A DNA stretch of 64,000 bases from Streptomyces vietnamensis. GTDB taxonomy: Bacteria; Actinomycetota; Actinomycetes; Streptomycetales; Streptomycetaceae. Positions within the stretch are counted from its first letter, which is position 1, and the number at the start of each line of letters is the position of its first letter. Of this stretch, positions 24,737 through 33,562 are shown one piece after another. The notes beneath the pieces are model-generated. The model was not told the DNA's origin. It worked only from the letters and a program-made list of their open reading frames with translations, and did no database searches. The position numbers were made by a program, and so were the translations under genes. Where the stretch lies: NCBI RefSeq assembly GCF_000830005.1, contig NZ_CP010407.1, positions 4,840,001 through 4,904,000 of the forward strand, given 5' to 3'.

Positions 24737-25633
24737 ATGGGAATCGACGAGGACCTCGTACGCGCGCTGCTCCGCGACCAGCACCCGGACCTGGCCGAGC
24801 TGCCGATCCGGCCGGTCCCGGGCGGCTGGGACAACCAACTGTGGCGGCTCGGCGACGAGTTGGCCGTACGGATGCCCCGTACCGAGCGGGCCCCGGACCT
24901 GCTCCGCAAGGAGTACCGCTGGCTGCCCGCCCTGGCGCCGCTGCTCCCGCTGCCCGTGCCCGTTCCCGTACGCACCGGGGAGCCGTCCGACCGCTTCCCC
25001 CGGACCTGGACGGTCGCCCGCTGGGTCCCGGGCGAGCCGAGCGACGCCGTCCCCGTCACGCGCGGCGACCACGCGGCCGAGGCCCTGGCCGGCTTCCTGC
25101 GGGCCCTCCACCGCGAGGCGCCCGGGGACGCCCCTACCAACCCCGACCGGGGCGTGCCCCTCGCGGACTTCGCGGCCGGGTTCGAGGCGGGGTTCCCACT
25201 GCTCGCCGAACACGCCGACCCCGGGGCCGTACGAAGCATGTGGGAGGACGCCCTCGCGGCCCCCGTCCGGCAGGGCCCGCCGCTGTGGCTGCACGGGGAC
25301 CTGCACCCGGCGAACGTCGTCGTCGCGGACGGCACCCTCGCCGGAGTGGTGGACTTCGGCGAGGTCTGCGCGGGCGACCCGGCCACCGACCTCTCGGCCG
25401 CGTGGCTGCTGCTGCCGGAGGGTGCGGCCGACCGGTTCTTCCGGACGTACGCGCGCGTGGACGACGCCACCGTCCGCCGCGCCCGGGGCTGGGCCCTGCT
25501 CCGCGCGGCCGGTCTCATCGGCATCGGCCGCGCGGGCGATCGCGGCCTCCCGGGCGGCAAGCCGACCTGGGGCCCGGCCGGCCGCGCCGCCCTCGCGCGC
25601 GTGCTGGCGAACCAGAGGGTCACCCCTTGCTGA
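24737..25633 (+). CDS. aminoglycoside phosphotransferase-family kinase
   Basis: A 298-residue APH-fold protein. The catalytic loop LHGDLHPANVVV is near residue 190 and the metal-binding VDFGEVCAGDPATDLS near 212, where GE replaces the more usual GD. The N-lobe has GGWDNQLWRLGDELAVRMPR. Such chromosomal members often phosphorylate small metabolites rather than confer resistance; the substrate is unknown. The ATG follows GGGGGA. Its last 14 bases overlap the end of the convergent ABC permease gene. Confidence 0.82.
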   Translation: MGIDEDLVRALLRDQHPDLAELPIRPVPGGWDNQLWRLGDELAVRMPRTERAPDLLRKEYRWLPALAPLLPLPVPVPVRTGEPSDRFPRTWTVARWVPGEPSDAVPVTRGDHAAEALAGFLRALHREAPGDAPTNPDRGVPLADFAAGFEAGFPLLAEHADPGAVRSMWEDALAAPVRQGPPLWLHGDLHPANVVVADGTLAGVVDFGEVCAGDPATDLSAAWLLLPEGAADRFFRTYARVDDATVRRARGWALLRAAGLIGIGRAGDRGLPGGKPTWGPAGRAALARVLANQRVTPC

Positions 25634-27254
25634 CCGCCGCCAGGATCTCCGGCAGGCGCTTCGCCGCGCGCGGCGCCGCCAGCTTGAGGCCCGCGAGGAT
25701 CAGCAGCGCGCCGTAGAGCAGACCGGCCGGGAGCAGGAGCCACAGCAGCGACTGCTGGTCGGATACGTGCAGGTAGACCGTCGCGGCGATCAGCGGGGAG
25801 CACAGGACGCCGGACGTGACCATGCCGCCGAAGATCGAGATCCAGGCCAGGCCGGCCTGCCCCGGCGCGACGTTCTTGTAGCCGCTGTCCTGGGGGATCG
25901 AGTACGGGAAGTTCGCCGAGGTCACGGCGCCCGTGCCGACCATCGCGCCGAGCAGGCCGAGCGCCAGGCCGAGGGCCTCGGGGAACTTCGCCCAGTCGCC
26001 GAGGACACCGGCCGTCACGCCCGTCACGAGCACCGTGAACGGCAGCGTGATCGTCAGCAGCGCCAGGGCCCGCGACCGGAGTTCGGCGTACGCGTCGGCC
26101 GCCGTCGAGATGGTCTGCGCGACCATCCAGAACGCCGAGGTGTCCTGCCCGAACTGGTTGTACATCAGCATGCCGAGCATGCCGGAGGAGAAGCACGCGA
26201 AGTAGACCGAGCCCGCGCCCTGGAAGGCGTTGAACAGGGGGACGATCAGGCCGATGGCCAGCGAGGTCACCCACGCGGCCTTCGTCTTCGGGTCGCGCCA
26301 GATGTACCGCAGGCTGCGTTCCATCACCGTGCCCGTGCGTCCGCCCGGCAGGAACCGGGCGAGCAGCCCCGAGTCGGCCTTGTCGCGGGCGCCCGCGTCC
26401 GAGGCCGCGCCGATCGTGGAGCCGTCCGGCTCGACCATCAGCCGCACCAGGCTCCGCTGCCACCAGTACACGAGCGCCGCGAGGGCGGCCGCCGTGAGCA
26501 GCAGCCGGGCCGCCGCCACCGCGTGGTCGCCCCGGCTCGCGGAGTCGACCGCGCCGATCGCGGCGGCCGGCGGCAGCCAGCCGACGACGGTCGAGGCCGG
26601 TTCGAGGGACTCCAGGCCGCCGGCCCGGCCGAGGCGCTGGGCGGCGAAGTTCACGAACTGCATGCCGACCGCGATGACCAGGCCGCTCAGCAGTGCCAGG
26701 TCCCGGCCCTTGCGGGAGGTGAGGAGCCGGACGTTGGCGGCGGCCACGGCCCGGGACAGCGCCACGCAGGTCACGGTGGTGAGCGGGACGGCGAGGACGG
26801 CGGCGACGGTGCCGGCCGCGCCGTGCGCGACGGCCACGGACGCGCCCGAGGTCAGGACGAGGGTGAGGACGGGGCCGATGCCCACGAGGGAGGCCACGAG
26901 CAGTGCCCGGACCAGTGGCCGGGGCCGCAGCGGCAGCATCACGAGCCGCGAGGGGTCGAGGGTCTCGTCGCCGCTCGGGAGGAACAGCGGCATCACCGCC
27001 CAGCCCAGCGAGAGCGCCCCCGTGAGGAGGACCGCGACCGTGCCGGCGTCGGCGTGGCCGCGCAGGAGGGCGAAGGCCAGCACTATGCCGGCGACGACGA
27101 CGGCGCCGGTGACGGCCGACAGGACGTACGCGACGGTCCGCCCGCCGGACTGCCGCAGCCCGTTCCGCAGCAGCGACAGCTTGAGCCGTACGAAGACGGA
27201 CGTGAGGGACGGTCCGGGAGCGGAAGCCTGTACGGGAGTGGTGACGGCGCTCAT
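25620..27254 (-). CDS. ABC transporter permease
   Basis: A 544-residue integral membrane protein with about 11-12 hydrophobic segments, from TVAYVLSAVTGAVVVAGIVLAFALL to LLWLLLPAGLLYGALLILAGL. Soluble loops carry EPDGSTIGAASDAGARDKADSGLL and RYIWRDPKTKAAW. This resembles ABC-2-type exporters of actinobacteria in which one long permease pairs with one ATPase. ATG 27254 overlaps the ATPase stop (ATGA), so the two genes are coupled. The exported substrate is unknown. Confidence 0.85.
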   Translation of the reverse strand: MSAVTTPVQASAPGPSLTSVFVRLKLSLLRNGLRQSGGRTVAYVLSAVTGAVVVAGIVLAFALLRGHADAGTVAVLLTGALSLGWAVMPLFLPSGDETLDPSRLVMLPLRPRPLVRALLVASLVGIGPVLTLVLTSGASVAVAHGAAGTVAAVLAVPLTTVTCVALSRAVAAANVRLLTSRKGRDLALLSGLVIAVGMQFVNFAAQRLGRAGGLESLEPASTVVGWLPPAAAIGAVDSASRGDHAVAAARLLLTAAALAALVYWWQRSLVRLMVEPDGSTIGAASDAGARDKADSGLLARFLPGGRTGTVMERSLRYIWRDPKTKAAWVTSLAIGLIVPLFNAFQGAGSVYFACFSSGMLGMLMYNQFGQDTSAFWMVAQTISTAADAYAELRSRALALLTITLPFTVLVTGVTAGVLGDWAKFPEALGLALGLLGAMVGTGAVTSANFPYSIPQDSGYKNVAPGQAGLAWISIFGGMVTSGVLCSPLIAATVYLHVSDQQSLLWLLLPAGLLYGALLILAGLKLAAPRAAKRLPEILAAVSKG

Positions 27255-28135
27255 CGCTGAGCCCCGTTCGTACCGGAGCCGCCCGCACCCGTACCGCCCG
27301 CGCCGCCGCCCAGCCAGTCCAGCGAGTCCCCGGCCGCCGCGCGGCCGTTCGCGCCGACGAGCTCCAGGAACGCCTCCTGGAGCGAGGGAGCCGAGCCCCG
27401 CACCTCGGCCAGCGGGCCCTGCGCCCGGATCCGGCCGGCCGCCATGACGGCGACCCAGTCGCAGAGCGACTCGACGAGCTCCATGACGTGGCTGGAGAAG
27501 ACGACGGTCGCACCGGAGGAGGTGTACCGCTCCAGGACGCCGCGGATGGTCTGCGCGGAGACCGGGTCGACGCCCTCGAAGGGCTCGTCGAGGAAGAGGA
27601 CCTCGGGGTTGTGGAGGAGCGCGGCGGCGAGCCCGATCTTCTTCCGCATGCCGGTCGAGTAGTCGACGACCAGCTTGTTCTGCGAGCCGGTCAGGTCGAG
27701 CACGTCGAGGAGCTGCGCGGCCCGCTTGTCGACCTCGGCGCCGGGCAGTCCGCGGAGCCGGCCGCTGTAGGCGAGGAGTTCGCGGCCCGAGAGGCGCTCG
27801 AAGAGCCGCAGGCCCTCCGGCAGGATGCCGATGCGGGCCTTGACCTGGGCGACGGACTCCGGGTCGGCCCACACGTCGTGCCCGGCGACGAGGATCCGCC
27901 CCTGGTCGGGCCGCAGCAGGCCGGTGATCATGGAGAGGGTGGTGGTCTTGCCGGCCCCGTTGGGCCCCACGAGCCCGATGAACTTCCCCGCGGGCAGGAC
28001 GAGATCGATCCCGTTCACCGCGATCTGCTGGCCGAAACGCTTCCACAGCCCCTCGACGCGCACGGCGGGCACCGCACCGCCCCCCGGTGCGGCGCCGTCC
28101 TTGTCGAACGCTCCGTCAAATGCCTGGTCAGGCAT
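27251..28135 (-). CDS. ABC transporter ATP-binding protein
   Basis: A 294-residue ATPase. Walker A is GPNGAGKTTT near residue 59, the signature is a divergent YSTGMRKK near 155 (G-M in place of the usual G-Q), Walker B is VLFLDEPFEGVDP near 178, and the switch His is in FSSHVMELVE near 212. The C-terminus ends in a Gly-rich tail. It is probably a two-gene exporter with the permease that follows. A 10-bp inverted repeat (28154-28180) lies 18 bases upstream of the start and could be its operator. Confidence 0.92.
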   Translation of the reverse strand: MPDQAFDGAFDKDGAAPGGGAVPAVRVEGLWKRFGQQIAVNGIDLVLPAGKFIGLVGPNGAGKTTTLSMITGLLRPDQGRILVAGHDVWADPESVAQVKARIGILPEGLRLFERLSGRELLAYSGRLRGLPGAEVDKRAAQLLDVLDLTGSQNKLVVDYSTGMRKKIGLAAALLHNPEVLFLDEPFEGVDPVSAQTIRGVLERYTSSGATVVFSSHVMELVESLCDWVAVMAAGRIRAQGPLAEVRGSAPSLQEAFLELVGANGRAAAGDSLDWLGGGAGGTGAGGSGTNGAQR

Positions 28136-28153
28136 GGTCGGTCAACCCTTCAA

Positions 28154-28180
28154 TGGTCCCCGTCATACTTACGGGGACCA
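28154..28180 (-). promoter_or_regulatory. 10-bp inverted repeat upstream of ABC exporter
   Basis: TGGTCCCCGT-N7-ACGGGGACCA, perfect arms, located just downstream of a TAGGGT -10-like element (minus strand). Its position around the transcription start suggests an operator, or a 5' UTR hairpin. Confidence 0.5.
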
Positions 28181-28211
28181 CCCTACGACCGGGCCCTGCC
28201 GGACCTCCGGG

Positions 28212-28877
28212 TCACTGCGCCCGGCTCCTCGCCTCCGCCGCTTCTCGGCCGCACGCGTACGCGAGGGCGCTGATCAGTTCCTCCGCGTCCGGCAGCCAGC
28301 GGTTCGCCGGGGTGGGGCGCCGTGCCCACTGCACCGCGCCGAAGCCGCCGATCCGGGTGGGCGGGGCCGCCACGTAGTGGCCCTCGCCGCGCGTGACGAG
28401 GTCGATGGAGGCCGGGGCCCAGCCGAGCTTGCGGACGAGGTCGGGCACCTTGGTGGCGGCGCCGGGCAGCACGAAGAAGTACATGCGGCGGTCCGGGGTG
28501 CAGGTCACGGGGCCGAGCGTCAGCTCCATGCGCTCCATGCGGGCGAGCGCCAGGAAACCGGCCGACTCGGACACCTCGATCGCGTCGAAGGTGCGGCCGG
28601 TCGGCAGCAGGATCGACGCCTTCGGCGTCTTCGACCACATCCGCCGCGCCCCGACCCCGCTCCCGGTCGCCTGGGTCGACCAGTCGGGCCTGACCGCGTG
28701 GGCGCCGGGCACGGCGCACGCGTCCGCGCCGCAGGAGCAGCGCTCCCTGCCCTCGACGGCTTCCAGCCAGGTCCCGGGAAACACGTCCCAGTGCCGCTCT
28801 TCCGCATACCGCACGGCGCTGTCGAGCAGCTGCTCGCCCCGCTGCTTGGGGATCTGTGCGGCTTCCGTGACTCCCAT
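28212..28877 (-). CDS. Prim-Pol domain protein (bifunctional DNA primase/polymerase family)
   Basis: A 221-residue protein with features of the archaeo-eukaryotic primase-polymerase family. It has a Cys-rich entry CSCGADACAVPGAHAVRPDW (near residue 47) and a C-terminal RGEGHYVAAPPTRIGG. In Streptomyces such short proteins usually sit next to regulators and their DNA activity is unproven. The classic acidic metal-site motif is not evident to me. ATG 28877 is preferred to GTG 28913 because GGAAGAG precedes it. It is divergent from the TPR regulator at 29180. Confidence 0.65.
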   Translation of the reverse strand: MGVTEAAQIPKQRGEQLLDSAVRYAEERHWDVFPGTWLEAVEGRERCSCGADACAVPGAHAVRPDWSTQATGSGVGARRMWSKTPKASILLPTGRTFDAIEVSESAGFLALARMERMELTLGPVTCTPDRRMYFFVLPGAATKVPDLVRKLGWAPASIDLVTRGEGHYVAAPPTRIGGFGAVQWARRPTPANRWLPDAEELISALAYACGREAAEARSRAQ

Positions 28878-29179
28878 GGTCTCTTCCACGGTGAGCACAA
28901 CTTCCCCCGCCACCTGGGGTTACGGGCTCGGCGGAGGGTGTGTTGACGCATCGATCCTGCACGCGGGGCGCATGGGTGCACTGGCGGGGGCGCGCGGAGG
29001 GCCGGGGAGCGGGGGTGGGTACGGACAGGTGGGGGCGCCGGCGAGGGGGTGGCTCGACAGGATGGCTCATCCTCGTGGTCGACGTGTCCGGTTTCGCGTG
29101 TTCACATCGGCATTGACCGGATATCCACCGGGCAGTGATCCCTTCTCCGGTGATCACCGCACGGCCTCAGGGGGTACTC
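28878..29179. other. divergent intergenic region
   Basis: 302 bases between the Prim-Pol gene and the TPR regulator. It contains G-rich runs (28980-29060), TTGACG at about 28943, TTGACC at 29113 and the palindrome at 29148. No complete promoter with a good -10 and no gene were recognised. Confidence 0.5.
29148..29159. promoter_or_regulatory. palindrome CGGTGATCACCG before TPR regulator
   Basis: A perfect 12-bp palindrome 20 bases upstream of the ATG at 29180, ahead of the ribosome site. It is a candidate autoregulatory site for the DNA-binding protein encoded next. Inference only. Confidence 0.4.
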
Positions 29180-30562
29180 ATGGCAGCCAGGCCACTCGTT
29201 CCGCGTCAGCTCAACGAACGGCTCCAGGCGCTCATCCAGGAGGCAGGCTGCTCCAACGCCGGCCTCGCCCGCAGGGTCAACATGGTCGGCGCGGAGCGCG
29301 GTCTCGACCTGCGGTACGACAAGACGTCGGTGGCGCGCTGGCTGCGCGGGCAGCAGCCGCGCGGCCGGGCGCCCGGGATCATCGCGGAGGCCCTCGGCCG
29401 CAAGCTGGGGCGCACGGTCACGATCGACGAGGTCGGCATGGCCAACGGCCGGAACCTCGCCGCCGGGGTGGGGCTCCAGTTCGCGCCGACCGTGCCCGGG
29501 GCGATCGAGCAGGTCTGCGAGCTGTGGCGCAGCGACGTGGGCCGCCGGGACTTCCTGAACGGCTCGACCGTCGCGGCCTCCGCGCTCGTCGAGCCCAGCA
29601 GGGACTGGCTGATCACGGGGCCCGACGCGCACGTGGCGCGGATGGCGGGGGCCCGCGTCGGGGTCGCGGACGTGGCGGCGGTACGGGAGATGACGGCGGC
29701 GCTCGTCGACCTCGACCGGCGCTTCGGCAGCGGCCACGTGCGGCCGGTGGTGGTGCACTACCTCAACAGCGTGGTGTCGGGGATGCTGTCCGGCTCGTAC
29801 CGGGAGGCGGTCGGCCGGCAGCTGTTCGCGGCGGTCGCCCGACTGACCGAGCTCGCCGGGTACATGGCGGTGGACACCGGCGAACCGGGCCTCGCGCAGC
29901 GGTACTACATCCAGGCGCTGCGGCTCGCGCAGGCGGCGGGGGACCGGGGGTACGGCGGCTATGTCCTGGCCGCCTCGATGAGCCACCTCGCCGCCCAGCT
30001 CGGCAACCCGCGGGAGATCGCCCAGTTGGCGCGGGCGGCGCAGGAGGGGGCGCGCGGGAAGGTGCCGCCGCGCGCGGAGGCCATGTTCCTCGCGGCGGAG
30101 GCGCGCGGGCACGCGCTGATGGGCGACGTGGGCGCCTTCGAGACGGCGGCGGGCCGTGCCGTACGGGCGCTCGACCGGGCCGATCCGGAGGCGGGCGACG
30201 ACCCGGCGTGGATCGCCCACTTCGACGCGGCCTACCTCGCGGACGAACTGGCGCACTGCCACCGGGACCTGGGGCAGGCGGAGGCGGCGGCGCGGGCGGC
30301 GGAGGAGTCGATCGCCGGGCACCCGGAGTCGCGGGCGCGGCGGCGCGCGATCGGCCTCGCGCTGCTCGCCGCGGCGCAGGTCCAGCAGCGGGAGGTGGAG
30401 CAGGCCTGCCGGACGGGCACGCGGGCGCTCGAACTGCTCGGCACGCTGCGGTCGTCGCGGGGCGCGGAGTACCTGGACGACCTGAGGGAGCGCCTGGAGC
30501 CGTACGCGGGGGAGGCGGTGGTGCGGGAGTTCGGGGCGCGGATGGAGCTCTATGCCGCCTAG
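29180..30562 (+). CDS. HTH + TPR-like transcriptional regulator (NsdA-like)
   Basis: 460 residues. The N-terminal helix-turn-helix (about 10-70, CSNAGLARRVNMVGAERGLDLRYDKTSVARWLRGQQPRG) is followed by a long helical tetratricopeptide-like region (about 150-440, for example GEPGLAQRYYIQALRLAQAAGDRG and LGQAEAAARAAEESIAGHPESRARR). This build matches the Streptomyces family that includes NsdA, a negative regulator of development and antibiotics. Orthology is not proven. ATG 29180 follows AGGGGG by five bases. A terminator follows immediately. Confidence 0.78.
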   Translation: MAARPLVPRQLNERLQALIQEAGCSNAGLARRVNMVGAERGLDLRYDKTSVARWLRGQQPRGRAPGIIAEALGRKLGRTVTIDEVGMANGRNLAAGVGLQFAPTVPGAIEQVCELWRSDVGRRDFLNGSTVAASALVEPSRDWLITGPDAHVARMAGARVGVADVAAVREMTAALVDLDRRFGSGHVRPVVVHYLNSVVSGMLSGSYREAVGRQLFAAVARLTELAGYMAVDTGEPGLAQRYYIQALRLAQAAGDRGYGGYVLAASMSHLAAQLGNPREIAQLARAAQEGARGKVPPRAEAMFLAAEARGHALMGDVGAFETAAGRAVRALDRADPEAGDDPAWIAHFDAAYLADELAHCHRDLGQAEAAARAAEESIAGHPESRARRRAIGLALLAAAQVQQREVEQACRTGTRALELLGTLRSSRGAEYLDDLRERLEPYAGEAVVREFGARMELYAA

Positions 30563-30594
30563 GGCCTGTCCGGCCCTGATCCGCCGGACAGGCC
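30563..30594 (+). terminator. terminator after TPR regulator
   Basis: A perfect 12-bp stem GGCCTGTCCGGC / GCCGGACAGGCC with loop CCTGATCC, beginning at the base after the stop codon. Confidence 0.82.
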
Positions 30595-30719
30595 TGGACG
30601 CCCATGTCCGTTTCGTAAACAGGTTGTGTAACCGGTCTCACACGTGTGTGCGGAGCCCTGTCGGCACCCGGTAGCGTGAGCCGACGATTCCGTAGGTTGG
30701 TCCATCAGTGGGAGTCCCG

Positions 30720-32153
30720 GTGACGCAGAACGGACAGGGTCCGGAGCATGGCGGCGGTCAGCCGTGGGGCGGCGCCTGGGGTCCCGCCGCGGGTCAGCCG
30801 GGCGGGCAGCCGCTGCCGCCCGCGCAGCCGCTGCCCCCGGAGGCGCCGCAGGGCGCCGCCGACATGCAGTCCACCCAGTACCTGCCGCCGATACCGCCGC
30901 AGCAGGCCCCGCCGCAGCCCGGCTACGGCTACCCGGGCCCCGGCGGCCCGGCGGCCGCCGACATGCAGGCGACCCAGCACATCGCGCCGGTCCCCGGCGG
31001 GATGCCCCCGGTGCAGGGCGGGATGCCTCCGCAGGCCGGGATGCCGCCTGCCCAGGGCGCCCCGCAGCCGGGGTACGGCTACCCGGGTCCGGGCGCCCCG
31101 GCCGCCCCGCAGCCCGGCTACGGCTACCCGGGCCCCGGCGGCCCGGCCGCCGCCGACATGCAGGCCACGCAGCACATGGCCCCGGTGCCGCCGCAGCAGG
31201 GCGGGGGCTCCGACACCCAGTTCCTCGGCACGGGCCCGCTCGCCCAGCAGGGGCCCGGCCCGGCCGGCGCCTCGGACGCGACCCAGTACATCGCCCCCGT
31301 ACCGGCGCAGACGCCCGGTGAGCGGCAGCCGCCCGCCGAGTTCGACAGCCTCTTCCGTACGGAGGCCCCGCGGCCGCCTCAGCAGCCGCACGCGCCGCAG
31401 GGCTACCAGCAGCCGGGCCCGGCCCCGTACCAGCAGCAGCACCAGCCGCCGCAGCCCCCGCAGCAGCAGTACGGCTTCCAGGACGCCTACTACGACGACG
31501 AGCCCGAGCCGCGCCGCAAGTCGCCGGTCGCGCTGATCGCCGCCGTCGTCGTCGGCTGCGCGGTCGTCGGCCTCGGGGCCGGGATGCTGCTCAGCGGCGG
31601 CGACGAGGAGCCCTCCAAGACCGGCGGGCAGAACGTCGCGGCGAGCTCCGCCGCGCCCTCCGCCTCGGCGGGGCAGCCCACGGAGAAGCCGGCCGACCCG
31701 GCGGAGCCGCAGGCGCAGGAGCTCAGCAAGCTCCTCGCGACCAGCAGCAGCAGCCGTGAGACGGTGATCAGTTCGGTCGGGTCCATCGGCCAGTGCAAGA
31801 ACCTCGACCAGGCCGCGAGCGATCTGCGGGGCGCCGCCGAGCAGCGCCGCGGGCTGATCACCAAGCTCCAGGCGCTGTCGGTCGACAAGATCCCGGACAA
31901 CGCGGCGCTGACGGCGGCGCTCACCAAGGCCTGGCAGGCCTCGGCCGCCGCCGACGACCACTACGCGGCCTGGGCCGACCAGATGAAGGGCAAGAAGGCC
32001 TGCAAGGGCGGTCACGCCCGGTCGACCAGCCAGAAGGCCGCGGGGGACGCGAAGAGCGGCGAGGCCACCAACGCCAAGCGCGAGGCGTCCGGGCTGTGGA
32101 ACCCGATCGCCTCGAAGTACGGCTTGGAGAAGCGGAGCCCGACGCAGCTCTGA
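30720..32153 (+). CDS. Pro/Gln/Gly-rich single-pass membrane protein
   Basis: 477 residues. Positions 1-265 are low-complexity, with three copies of QPGYGYPGPG, three of AAADMQATQH-like blocks and a poly-Q/P run. One transmembrane helix follows (about 273-297, PVALIAAVVVGCAVVGLGAGMLL). The C-terminal extracytoplasmic domain (about 330-477) is helical and holds two cysteines (IGQCKNLDQ and KKACKGG) that could form a disulfide. The long N-terminal tail is therefore cytoplasmic. GTG 30720 follows GGGAG by five bases; GTG 30708 is an alternative. No family was recognised. Confidence 0.7.
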   Translation: MTQNGQGPEHGGGQPWGGAWGPAAGQPGGQPLPPAQPLPPEAPQGAADMQSTQYLPPIPPQQAPPQPGYGYPGPGGPAAADMQATQHIAPVPGGMPPVQGGMPPQAGMPPAQGAPQPGYGYPGPGAPAAPQPGYGYPGPGGPAAADMQATQHMAPVPPQQGGGSDTQFLGTGPLAQQGPGPAGASDATQYIAPVPAQTPGERQPPAEFDSLFRTEAPRPPQQPHAPQGYQQPGPAPYQQQHQPPQPPQQQYGFQDAYYDDEPEPRRKSPVALIAAVVVGCAVVGLGAGMLLSGGDEEPSKTGGQNVAASSAAPSASAGQPTEKPADPAEPQAQELSKLLATSSSSRETVISSVGSIGQCKNLDQAASDLRGAAEQRRGLITKLQALSVDKIPDNAALTAALTKAWQASAAADDHYAAWADQMKGKKACKGGHARSTSQKAAGDAKSGEATNAKREASGLWNPIASKYGLEKRSPTQL

Positions 32154-32159
32154 GCGGGC

Positions 32160-33425
32160 TTACGGGGCGCTGAGGACGGTCTCGCCGACGTCGACGAAAC
32201 CGGGCTTCTGCGCCACGAGCCGCCCCTGGCGCACCACCTGGAACGTCACCTCGTGGTTGACGATCCGGGTGAAGCCGGGGGCGCCGAGCAGGTCCTCGTA
32301 CTTCCAGCGCAGGCTGGGGGTGAGGCCGCCGGTGTCGATCCGCTCGCCCCGGTCGAGGGCGTGGCTGATCTGCCAGGCCGTGATCTCGTCCTCGTCGATG
32401 GACTCGATGACCTTCTTGAGGACCGTGTACGCGATCCAGGTGGTCTGGACGCCGGCGTCGGCCGGGTCGACCCGGTTGTCGACGAAGGCGAACTCCTGGA
32501 TGACCTTGCGCATCGGCTCCCAGCTCTTGTCGCCCTCCGCCGGGTACCAGCCGGTGACGAACGCGCCCTCGAAGGGGCTGTGGGGGCCGCCGGTGCGGTC
32601 GATGACGGGCTGGTCGACGCTGCCGAGGACGGAGGAGATCCGGACGGTGCCGGGCTTCTTCTCCTGCTCGGGGAGCCGGCGGAAGGAGTCGAAGAAGGTC
32701 TGGGTGCGCTCGCCGAGGACGGCGGTCACACAGCCCTTCTCGCCGCCCGCCCGGGTGCGGGCCCGGTCCGCCTGCTCCGTGTACTCGGCGGAGTCCTCCA
32801 GGGCCGGGATGTCGACGGCCCTCTGGTGACTCGCCTTGCGCAGGCCGGAGTCGAGGAGCTCGGGAAGCCGGTCGCCCGAGGCGGTGTCGGGGCGGACGAG
32901 GGAGACCCGCTCGCAGGAGTCGGCCAGCTGCATGCCGTGCCCGGCGACGAGCGAGGCCACCCCGCCGTTGACGGGGTAGGAGAGCGGGCTGGTGAACTCG
33001 TCCTCCGCGATGCCGTAGCCGCCGATGTACGGGATGCCCGCGGCTTCCAGCGGGGCCATGAAGGCGCGGCCGTTCTGGCTGTACGAGCCGACGACCGCCA
33101 CCGCCTTCTCGCGCACGGCACGGCGGGCGCAGGCGGCGGCGCCGGCGGTGCTGTTCTGCTCGTTGCAGGTGAGGACGCGCAGTTCGTGCCCGTCGATGCC
33201 GCCCTGGGAGTTGACCCACCGGGCGAACGTCTGCGCCATCGCGGGCATTCCGGGCATATTGGTCGCTCGGGTCTGGTCGGGAGCCCACGTCATCACCGTG
33301 ACGGGCTCCCTGGAGCCCCCCGTGGCCCCAGGGAGCACGCCACATCCGGTGAGCAGCGACGCTCCGGTCGCCGCGGTCGTGACGTACGCGAGGAGTGAGG
33401 TCAGTCGCCTACCGGTCATGGGCAT
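32160..33425 (-). CDS. substrate-binding lipoprotein (branched-chain amino acid type)
   Basis: 421 residues. The N-terminal signal ends in LLTGCG, a lipobox with Cys as lipid anchor. The rest matches periplasmic-binding proteins of the LivK/Peripla_BP_6 group: ARWVNSQGGIDGHELRVLTCNEQN, VAVVGSYSQNGRAFMAPLEAAGIPYIGGYG and TVLKKVIESIDEDEITAWQISHALDRGERIDTGG. No permease or ATPase is nearby, so it may be an orphan receptor or share a distant transporter. Starts at 33431, 33425 and 33419 are all possible; GAGGCGG fits 33425. Confidence 0.8.
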   Translation of the reverse strand: MPMTGRRLTSLLAYVTTAATGASLLTGCGVLPGATGGSREPVTVMTWAPDQTRATNMPGMPAMAQTFARWVNSQGGIDGHELRVLTCNEQNSTAGAAACARRAVREKAVAVVGSYSQNGRAFMAPLEAAGIPYIGGYGIAEDEFTSPLSYPVNGGVASLVAGHGMQLADSCERVSLVRPDTASGDRLPELLDSGLRKASHQRAVDIPALEDSAEYTEQADRARTRAGGEKGCVTAVLGERTQTFFDSFRRLPEQEKKPGTVRISSVLGSVDQPVIDRTGGPHSPFEGAFVTGWYPAEGDKSWEPMRKVIQEFAFVDNRVDPADAGVQTTWIAYTVLKKVIESIDEDEITAWQISHALDRGERIDTGGLTPSLRWKYEDLLGAPGFTRIVNHEVTFQVVRQGRLVAQKPGFVDVGETVLSAP

Positions 33426-33550
33426 GCACATTTCCGCCTCATGGGTAACGCGGGAGTGAGCACGGTTCAACGGGGGGTGACGCAAAGGTGAATTGCGGGG
33501 GCCGGTGTCCGTATGGGGAGGGGGCGACTCCGCTTGTCGGACAAGGAACG

Positions 33551-33556
33551 TACGAT
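33551..33556 (+). promoter_or_regulatory. -10 element of probable leaderless promoter
   Basis: TACGAT six bases upstream of GTG 33563, the same spacing seen at 11396/11408. No ribosome site lies between. No clear -35. Confidence 0.4.
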
Positions 33557-33562
33557 CGGAAC

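Noticed and set aside
30748..31536. Ser/Arg-rich plus-strand frame inside the Pro/Gln-rich membrane protein gene
   Set aside because: It is the +1 shadow of the repetitive coding region and has no start signal.
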